11,352 nt of DNA from DATKQY01 sp035532475 (GTDB lineage: Bacteria; Actinomycetota; Acidimicrobiia; Acidimicrobiales; Bog-793), in assembly GCA_035532475.1 (NCBI GenBank), contig DATKQY010000012.1:1-11352 (forward strand), read 5' to 3'. Position numbers and translations under genes: made by a program. The notes beneath the pieces were generated by a model. That model had not been told where the DNA came from. It was given only the letters and a program-made list of their open reading frames with translations, and did not search any database. Below, in pieces: positions 6,670 to 11,352 of this stretch. Each line of letters opens with the position of its first letter. Position 1 is the first letter of the stretch.

Positions 6670-8040
6670 TCAACCGGCCCTGCGGCTCGACATGGTGACG
6701 AAGTCCCTCGACCACCAGCTGGCGAAGAAGCGAGCAGGGGTGCCGACCATGGTGGGGAGCAGGTCAGCGCCGTTCGCCGGGGTCGCTCGCGCGTCGGCTC
6801 CGCGAGGGCGGTACGTGGCGAAGCTGACCCAGTCGGTGTTGATGTCGAACTCCATCGCCCGCACGGCCCCGACCCGGACGAGGAGGTCGGCAAGCGTCGT
6901 GATGTTGAGGCCCGGGCCACCGACGTAGACGAGCGCACCGTCGGCGGTCACGCCGAGCCCCGACCGCCAGACGTAGACCTGGTTGCCAAGGGTCGCACCC
7001 CACCGAGTCGTGTCGTTGGCGTTCAGCCCGGGAACAGGCTTGCCACCGTCGACGAGGAGGTCGAGGTTCTGGCGGACTGCGACCACGTCGGGCGAAAGCG
7101 TGGCGTCCCGGCCCCAGTCGGCGACGGTCACGGACCCGTTCCGGTAGATGACCAGGGATGCCGCGCCGCGCCGGAGCGGCAGGACGACGCGGCCGTCGGT
7201 GTAGTAGCCGCCATGGGCGTCCCTCATGAGGAATCCGGCGTTGAAGGCGGCGACGAGCGACCTCGACGCGCGTGGCGCGACGGGTGCCGTGTACGGCCAG
7301 GGCCCGCCGCCGGGAATCCTGCTGCCCGAGTACAGCGTCGCTCTGAGCAGCTTCGTGTCCATCCACGCCACGCCAACCACGAGGCTCGTGTGGATCGGGT
7401 CGGGACGGACGAAGGACTCGTAGAGCGCGGGCAGCCCGGCCACGAGCCGGCCTGCGGGGTGCCAGATCCCCTCGCCCGCGATGGCGGGACTGGCGAGGGG
7501 CCGGATGGCCCGCGGCCGCGCCAGGTGCGCGACCGAGTACGACGTGGAGCCGGTTGCGCCCGTGGCCCCCTTCCTCGGAGGCGCCGGGATGGCCCCCTTC
7601 GCCGGTTCGCCCCCGACGCGGGGCTGGTGGTGTGAGTACCAGAGGTTCTCCGCCCAGTTGACGACCGGGCTGGCCCCGTGTCCGCGGGCCCACTCCGCGA
7701 AGCGCGCCGCGACCGAAGTGCCGAGCGTCGGGTTGGTGAGCGCGGATCCCAACGAGACCCAGATTGGGCTGAGCGCGACGACGCCAACGATCAGCGCCGC
7801 CACCGACCTGCGCCGCCTGAGCAGCTTCTTGCGGGCCTTCCTGCTCGCCAGGCGTTCCGTCCCCGATCCCGGTGCGGGGCGCGCAGAGCGCGGCCCGACG
7901 GCGGCCGCCCCGCGCCGCCGCCCGGCCGGTACCGGCTTGCGTGCGCTCGCCCCTCGCTCAGCTTGGGGAAGTCCAAGCCGTGCCGCTGCGCGAGGCCCCG
8001 GCGAGCTGGGATCGCCGGGGCCTCGCGCTCGGGTGGTCAT
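6670..8040 (-). CDS. Membrane-anchored phosphodiester-glycosidase (NAGPA/DUF2233-like) domain protein
   Basis: A 456-residue protein with a basic, disordered cytoplasmic lead (residues 1-78, ending KARKKLLRRRRS), one transmembrane helix (about 79-101) and an extracytoplasmic domain. From about residue 215 it follows the phosphodiester-glycosidase pattern: AAFNAGF (264-270), GGYYTDG (277-283), NLDLLVDGG (325-333), RSGLGVTADGALVYVGG (359-375) and LADLLVRVGAVRAMEFDINTDWVSF (383-407). Where the classic family has a DGGGS motif this protein has FDINTDW, so the activity may differ or be lost. It precedes the UbiA-family gene by 9 bp, forming an envelope operon. The ATG at 8040 lacks a good ribosome binding site, and codons 5-18 fall in a perfect 17-bp hairpin. 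The true start could be further in, for example GTG at residue 80, though that would remove the basic lead. The domain call is firm; the start is not. Confidence 0.8.
   Translation of the reverse strand: MTTRARGPGDPSSPGPRAAARLGLPQAERGASARKPVPAGRRRGAAAVGPRSARPAPGSGTERLASRKARKKLLRRRRSVAALIVGVVALSPIWVSLGSALTNPTLGTSVAARFAEWARGHGASPVVNWAENLWYSHHQPRVGGEPAKGAIPAPPRKGATGATGSTSYSVAHLARPRAIRPLASPAIAGEGIWHPAGRLVAGLPALYESFVRPDPIHTSLVVGVAWMDTKLLRATLYSGSRIPGGGPWPYTAPVAPRASRSLVAAFNAGFLMRDAHGGYYTDGRVVLPLRRGAASLVIYRNGSVTVADWGRDATLSPDVVAVRQNLDLLVDGGKPVPGLNANDTTRWGATLGNQVYVWRSGLGVTADGALVYVGGPGLNITTLADLLVRVGAVRAMEFDINTDWVSFATYRPRGADARATPANGADLLPTMVGTPARFFASWWSRDFVTMSSRRAG
7988..8028 (-). other. Perfect 17-bp inverted repeat (hairpin) at the start of the glycosidase-domain gene
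   Basis: Arm GCGCGAGGCCCCGGCGA (7988-8004) is exactly complementary to 8012-8028 across a 7-nt loop (GCTGGGA). It lies 34 bp after the stop of the exported-protein gene (8062) and inside the first codons of the downstream frame (start 8040). It may be a terminator for the exported-protein gene, in which case the downstream start is mis-set, or a structure that hides the initiation region of the glycosidase-domain gene. There is no T-tract on either side. Confidence 0.75.
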
Positions 8041-8061
8041 CGGTCGACCGGTCGCCTCGGC

Positions 8062-8496
8062 TCAGGCTCCGCCACCCACGTCGCTGCCAGCGACGTTCGT
8101 GCCCGCCTGGTCCTGGGTGCCGCCCGGGGCGTCGGGGGCTGGCGCGCCAGCCGACTCCGAGGACGTCTCGGTGCCGCTCACATCCTGGCCGCCGACGTCG
8201 ACCCCGTTCGGGTCCTGGTGCCCGCCGGTGGACTGCACGTCACCGGCGGGATCGGCGTTGCCGCCGACGCCCTCGGTACCGGAGGCACCCGGCGTCGTCG
8301 CCGGGGCGGTCGTCGCCGGGGCGGTCGTCGTCGGGGTCGATGGCGTCGACACCGCTGGCGGGGTGGGCGTCGGAGGGCTCTGCGCCGCGGCGACGCCGAT
8401 CCCGAGCCCGCCGGCCGCCACCATCGCGGCGGCGGCGATGCCGAGTCGCAGACCCGCCTTCTTGACCTTCCTGTCTTCGCTTGCTCCTGATGTCAT
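8062..8496 (-). CDS. Small exported low-complexity protein, function unknown
   Basis: 144 residues. ATG at 8496 is fixed by AAGGAG 8 bp upstream, although the frame stays open to 9126 over the response-regulator gene. An N-terminal signal peptide has a KVKKAGLR basic part, a hydrophobic Ala/Gly stretch (18-37) and an AAA|Q cleavage site after residue 38. The mature part begins with a Pro/Thr-rich stretch (about 41-69) containing TTAPA repeats, then a Gly/Asp/Ser-rich acidic part with no Cys. Two copies of a 15-residue unit, QDxxGxxVxGxDVxG, occur at 94-108 and 128-142. There is no lipobox and no second membrane helix, so it is probably released or held in the wall. It is divergent from the two-component system, whose regulator may control it. 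I do not recognise the family. A 17-bp hairpin follows 34 bp after its stop. Confidence 0.8.
   Translation of the reverse strand: MTSGASEDRKVKKAGLRLGIAAAAMVAAGGLGIGVAAAQSPPTPTPPAVSTPSTPTTTAPATTAPATTPGASGTEGVGGNADPAGDVQSTGGHQDPNGVDVGGQDVSGTETSSESAGAPAPDAPGGTQDQAGTNVAGSDVGGGA
8294..8338 (-). repeat. 15-bp tandem repeat, three copies, inside the exported-protein gene
   Basis: On the plus strand GTCGTCGCCGGGGCG repeats at 8294-8308 and 8309-8323, with a degenerate third copy at 8324-8338. It encodes the TTAPA repeats of the Pro/Thr-rich stalk. The unit keeps frame, so copy-number change would lengthen the stalk by five residues. Confidence 0.8.
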
Positions 8497-8594
8497 GTCC
8501 GGCTCCTTCGTTTGGGGGGTGGGACAGCACCAGGATGACGAAACGACCATGTGGTGACGATGAGCTGGATCTGTGGATTCGCACATCATCGCTT

Positions 8595-8612
8595 TCACAT
8601 CGTGATCACATG
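8595..8612 (+). promoter_or_regulatory. 7-4-7 direct repeat, candidate OmpR-type regulator box
   Basis: TCACATC (8595-8601) and TCACATG (8606-8612) are separated by GTGA, giving an 11-bp period. OmpR/PhoB-family regulators bind such head-to-tail repeats; the mycobacterial PhoP box (TCACAGC-N4-TCACAGC) is a close analogue. A further GCACATC lies at 8581-8587. A near-inverted copy (CATGTGGTGACGAT, 8548-8561; 12 of 14 bases match the reverse complement of 8599-8612) sits on the side of the divergent exported-protein gene. The box overlaps the expected -35 region of the regulator gene, which suggests autoregulation. The centre GTGATCAC (8602-8609) is also a palindrome. Confidence 0.55.
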
Positions 8613-8622
8613 GGCCGGCGCG

Positions 8623-8628
8623 TACCCT
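8623..8628 (+). promoter_or_regulatory. Possible -10 box for a leaderless response-regulator mRNA
   Basis: TACCCT fits the TAnnnT pattern and ends 6 bp before the GTG start codon at 8635. There is no Shine-Dalgarno sequence before that GTG. This geometry is what leaderless actinobacterial transcripts show. No good -35 was seen, consistent with activator dependence on the box just upstream. Confidence 0.4.
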
Positions 8629-8634
8629 TCCGAC

Positions 8635-9315
8635 GTGAGAGTGCTCATCGTCGAGGACGACCGGCGGATGGCGCACCTGCTGCGTCGAGGCCTGATGGAG
8701 GAGGGCCACGCCGTCGACCTCGCGGGCGACGGACCCGAGGGCCTCTGGTACGCGACCGAGAACAGCTACGACGCGATCGTGCTCGACGTGATGCTGCCGG
8801 GCTTCGACGGTTTCAAGCTGTGCCGCAAGCTGCGCGACCAGGGTTTGTGGACCCCTGTGCTGATGCTGACGGCGCGCGGTGAGGTGCGCGACCGTGTGCT
8901 CGGGCTCGACGCCGGAGCCGACGACTACCTGACCAAGCCATTCAGCTTCATGGAGCTCGCGGCGCGCCTTCGCGCCCTCGCCCGGCGGGGTCAGCCCGAG
9001 CGGCCGACCGTCCTCGAGGTCGGTGACCTGCGCCTCGACCCCGCCGCACGTCGGGTTTGGCGCGCCGAGGTCGAGATCGTCCTCACCCCGAAGGAGTTCG
9101 CCCTCCTCGCGCTGTTGATGGCCCACCCCGGGGAGGTCCTCACGCGGACGAGAATCATCGACTCCGTCTGGGACTTTGCCTACGACGGAACCTCAAACGT
9201 CGTCGACCTCTACATCGGCTACCTTCGCCGGAAGCTCGACCGGCCCTTCGGCCGCTCGGACATCGAGACGATCCGCGGCGTCGGCTATCGGCTGCGCTGC
9301 CCCGAGGCGGTCTGA
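8635..9315 (+). CDS. OmpR/PhoB-family response regulator
   Basis: 226-residue cytoplasmic transcription factor of a two-component system. The receiver domain (1-115) has the acidic pair in VEDD (D8, D9), phospho-acceptor D51 (IVLDVMLPG), T79 (MLTAR) and K101 (LTKPF), all intact. The winged-helix DNA-binding domain (about 128-222) shows LTPKEFALLALLMAHPGEVLTR, the recognition region DGTSNVVDLYIGYLRRKLD and the ending IETIRGVGYRLR. GTG at 8635 is chosen because the receiver fold begins at once (VRVLIVEDD). The frame runs upstream to 8551, but that part is not family-like. The kinase gene follows after 4 bp. A 7-4-7 direct repeat upstream fits autoregulation. The nearest named systems are MprA/TrcR-like, but the sequence does not settle on one. 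Confidence 0.95.
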   Translation: MRVLIVEDDRRMAHLLRRGLMEEGHAVDLAGDGPEGLWYATENSYDAIVLDVMLPGFDGFKLCRKLRDQGLWTPVLMLTARGEVRDRVLGLDAGADDYLTKPFSFMELAARLRALARRGQPERPTVLEVGDLRLDPAARRVWRAEVEIVLTPKEFALLALLMAHPGEVLTRTRIIDSVWDFAYDGTSNVVDLYIGYLRRKLDRPFGRSDIETIRGVGYRLRCPEAV

Positions 9316-9319
9316 CGAG

Positions 9320-10771
9320 GTGTCGGTCCGCCTGCGCCTCACCGTCGTGGTCGCGATCGCCACCGCCGTCGTCTTCGCCTTCGGGAGCTTCGTCTTTTCG
9401 ATCTTGCTCGCCTCGAGCCTGCTCGGCTCGCTCGACGCGAGCCTGACCGCCCAGGCCACCCAGGCCGTCCAGACGATCCCGGGACCGGGCGGGCAGGAGA
9501 ACCTGCAGGACTCCGGAGGCCTTCCCGTCGGGTCGCGCCAACCGAGCAGCCCGAGCGTACCGAGCGAGTACCTCGTCCAGGTGTTCGGGCCCGGCGGTCG
9601 CCTCGTCGAGGCGAACCAGGCGGCGGGCAACGTCGCCCTGCTCAAACGATCAGAAGCCCGACGCGCCGCTGGCACGTCCTACTACCTCACGACCACCCGG
9701 CCGGCGCGCACCGAGCAGCTGCGGCTCCTCGCGACCCCCGTCTCGGGACAGCCCGGCTGGTTCGTCGTCGTCGGCGCCTCCCTCGCGACGATCGACGAGA
9801 CGCTCCATAACGTCGACCTCGCGCTCGTCGTCGCCGGCGGCATCGCCGTCGTCCTCGCCGCCGCAGCGGCGTACCTGCTCGCGCGTGCCGCGCTCGCACC
9901 GGTCGAGGCGATGCGCCGCGAGGTGGAGGTCCTCGTCGGCGACGAGGCCGTCGCTTCGGCCACGATCGAGGTGCCGTCGACGCGGGACGAGCTCGCGCTC
10001 CTCGCAACGACGATGAACGACCTCCTTTCGCGCCTCGCCCGCTCGCTCGAGCGGCTCTCGGCGGCGCTCGTACGCGAGCGCGCTTTCGTCGCCGACGCCG
10101 GTCATGAGCTGCGCACCCCGCTCGCGGTGCTGCGCGCCGAGCTCGAGCTCGCCAGCAGGCCCGGCCGGTCGCGCGCCGAGCTCGCGTCCGCGGTGACGAG
10201 CGCGCTCGGCGAGGCCGACCACGTGTCCCGTCTCGCCGAGGATCTCCTGCTCCTGGCCGAGCGCGACGACGGCGCGCTGTCCTGCATGCCGGAGCGCGTT
10301 GAGGTCCGCGCGCTCCTTGAGCGGTCGGCCGAGGCGGCAGGGGCGGAGGCTGCTCGGCGCCACGTGACGATCGCGACCGTCGCGACCGGGGATCTCGCCG
10401 CACTCGTCGACCCCGGTCGGATCCGCCAGGTGCTGGACAACCTCCTCGACAACGCCCTGCGCTACGCGCCCGCCGGCTCAACCGTCACGGTGTCGGCCGA
10501 GGCGAGCGGGACGACGCTGTCGATCAGGGTCGCCGACCGAGGTCCGGGGTTCCCTGTCGAGTTCTTGCCGCGCGCCTTCGAGCGCTTCGCGCGGGCCGAC
10601 TCGGCGCGCGGGCGCGAGACGGGGGGGACCGGACTCGGCCTCGCCATCGTCGCGGGCATCGCGACCGCCCACGGGGGGCGGGCCGTCGCCGCCAACGCCG
10701 TTGAGGGTGGCGCGGTGGTCACCGTCGAGATCCCCGATGCGGTCGTCCTTCGAGCATCGAGGCGTGGGTGA
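9320..10771 (+). CDS. Membrane sensor histidine kinase (HAMP-HisKA-HATPase)
   Basis: 483-residue partner kinase for the preceding regulator. First membrane helix is about 8-36, followed by an extracytoplasmic sensor of about 130 residues of no recognised fold (Gly/Ser/Pro-rich near 55-82). The second helix is 167-190, then HAMP (191-245) and HisKA with phospho-site H262 (DAGHELRTPL). The HATPase domain (about 360-478) has N-box RQVLDNLLDNALRYA (N378), DRGPGFP (D406), FERFARAD and GGTGLGLAIV, so the catalytic parts are complete. GTG at 9320 lies 4 bp after the regulator stop, with GAGGCGG upstream. The frame extends to 9176 within the regulator gene, but that part is a shadow. The last codons overlap the start of a GH3 gene, so the sensor may respond to an envelope or sugar cue; that cue is inferred from neighbours only. 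Confidence 0.95.
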   Translation: MSVRLRLTVVVAIATAVVFAFGSFVFSILLASSLLGSLDASLTAQATQAVQTIPGPGGQENLQDSGGLPVGSRQPSSPSVPSEYLVQVFGPGGRLVEANQAAGNVALLKRSEARRAAGTSYYLTTTRPARTEQLRLLATPVSGQPGWFVVVGASLATIDETLHNVDLALVVAGGIAVVLAAAAAYLLARAALAPVEAMRREVEVLVGDEAVASATIEVPSTRDELALLATTMNDLLSRLARSLERLSAALVRERAFVADAGHELRTPLAVLRAELELASRPGRSRAELASAVTSALGEADHVSRLAEDLLLLAERDDGALSCMPERVEVRALLERSAEAAGAEAARRHVTIATVATGDLAALVDPGRIRQVLDNLLDNALRYAPAGSTVTVSAEASGTTLSIRVADRGPGFPVEFLPRAFERFARADSARGRETGGTGLGLAIVAGIATAHGGRAVAANAVEGGAVVTVEIPDAVVLRASRRG

Positions 10772-11352
10772 GCACAGTGGGCGTTCGTGGCGGGAGCCGA
10801 AGGGCCGCCCGAGACGTGTCGCGCTCGGCACGCTCGCATGCCTGCTCGGCATCGGCACGACCTCGGCCGCTCGAAGCAGCGACGTGCGCTCACTCCGAGG
10901 ACCAGTCGCGCGAGGGGCCGAGATGGGAAGGATCGCACCGGCGGTGAGCATTGACGCGCGCTGCCCGTGGGCGGGACGCACCGCGGCGCGGCGCTACACG
11001 CCACGCGAGCTCGCCGACCAGGTGCTCGCCCGGATGACGCTCGAGGAGAAGCTCGGCCTGGTGGACCTGCACGCCGGCGACGGTTACGAGAACACCGACA
11101 CGGGCGTGCCCCGGCTGTGCATCCCTGCGCTCACGCTCCAGGACAGCCCGAATGGCATCGCCTACGGCGCGACCGGGGTCACCCAGCTCCCGGCGTCGCT
11201 CGGCCTGGCGGCCACCTTCGATCCTTCCCTCGCCCGCGCCTACGGAGCCGTCCTCGGCCAGGAAGCGCGCGGTCAGGGGATCGCCGTCGTGCAGGGACCG
11301 AACCTGAACCTCGACCGCGTGCCCCAAAGCGGGCGCGCCTTCGAGGCCTACG
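10764..11352 (+). CDS. Exported glycoside hydrolase family 3 (beta-glucosidase-type), 5' part only
   Basis: The first 196 codons of a GH3 beta-glycosidase; the rest lies beyond the right edge, including the catalytic Asp. GH3 N-domain strings are LADQVLARMTLEEKLGLVDL, PALTLQDSPNGIAYG, TQLPASLGLAATFDPSLARAYGAVLG and GQGIAVVQGPNLNLDRVPQSGRAFEAY. The frame is open upstream and encodes a signal-like N-terminus: PRRVALG, then a hydrophobic TLACLLGIGTTSAA, so export (possibly Tat, given RR) is likely. I therefore place the start at GTG 10764, overlapping the kinase stop by 8 bp. ATG 10737 is an alternative; ATG 10923 would drop the signal. No strong ribosome binding site supports any choice, so coupling to the kinase gene is possible. 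It would cleave beta-linked gluco-oligosaccharides or related glycans outside the cell. Confidence 0.88.
   Translation, partial: MGEHSGRSWREPKGRPRRVALGTLACLLGIGTTSAARSSDVRSLRGPVARGAEMGRIAPAVSIDARCPWAGRTAARRYTPRELADQVLARMTLEEKLGLVDLHAGDGYENTDTGVPRLCIPALTLQDSPNGIAYGATGVTQLPASLGLAATFDPSLARAYGAVLGQEARGQGIAVVQGPNLNLDRVPQSGRAFEAY

Noticed and set aside
5677..7635. Plus-strand open frame of 652 codons over the prenyltransferase and glycosidase-domain genes
   Set aside because: No recognisable domain; composition is typical of the reverse of membrane and GC-rich genes on the other strand.
8294..8338. Short regular repeats as a CRISPR array
   Set aside because: Units are 15 bp, contiguous, without spacers, and in frame with a Pro/Thr-rich protein stretch.
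7481..8557. Plus-strand open frame of 358 codons with Pro/Ser/Val-rich content
   Set aside because: Antisense to the exported protein and glycosidase-domain gene, both of which have better signals; its repeats mirror the TTAPA repeat on the minus strand.
8497..9126. Upstream extension of the exported-protein frame to 9126
   Set aside because: AAGGAG and ATG at 8496 followed by a clean signal peptide fix the start; the extension is antisense to the receiver domain.

Overview
The window is a high-GC chromosomal segment with strong G/C bias at third codon positions, many GTG starts and overlapping gene pairs. Together with a decaprenyl-phosphate phosphoribosyltransferase-like UbiA protein, an OmpR/HK pair and an SbtR-like TetR regulator, this points to an Actinomycetota genome. 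Acidimicrobiia or a relative is my guess, not something the sequence proves. No tRNA, rRNA, CRISPR array, transposase or attachment site was seen.

Layout, left to right. (1) 1-2596, minus strand: a two-gene amide-hydrolysis operon. An acetamidase/formamidase-family enzyme is followed, with a 4-base stop/start overlap, by an amidase-signature enzyme that carries an N-terminal HpxZ/AtzH-like (DUF3225/SnoaL-type) domain. The amidase runs off the left edge. (2) 2597-3046: about 450 bases with no intact gene, holding a strong hairpin behind the MFS gene and perhaps a decayed gene fragment. (3) 3047-5313: a DHA2-type MFS exporter (minus) divergent from an SbtR-like TetR repressor (plus). The 113-bp gap holds two copies of the same 15-bp palindrome on a near-consensus promoter, a compact repressor/efflux switch. 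(4) 5314-5616: convergent gap with short tandem repeats and a hairpin. (5) 5617-8040, minus: a membrane-anchored phosphodiester-glycosidase-domain protein followed 9 bp later by the DPPR-synthase-like prenyltransferase, probably a cell-envelope glycan operon. A perfect 17-bp hairpin covers the start of this operon. (6) 8062-8496, minus: a small exported, Thr/Pro/Gly/Asp-rich protein. It is divergent from (7) 8635-10771, plus: an OmpR-type response regulator and its sensor kinase. The divergent gap carries a 7-4-7 direct repeat of the kind bound by OmpR-family regulators. (8) 10764 to the right edge, plus: an exported GH3 beta-glycosidase that overlaps the kinase gene and is cut by the window end.

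The most promising unit is the envelope block at 5617-10771: a low-complexity exported protein facing a two-component system across a shared regulatory gap, next to a glycosidase-fold/prenyltransferase pair and upstream of an exported GH3 enzyme. Co-regulation of these genes is inferred from layout and repeats only.
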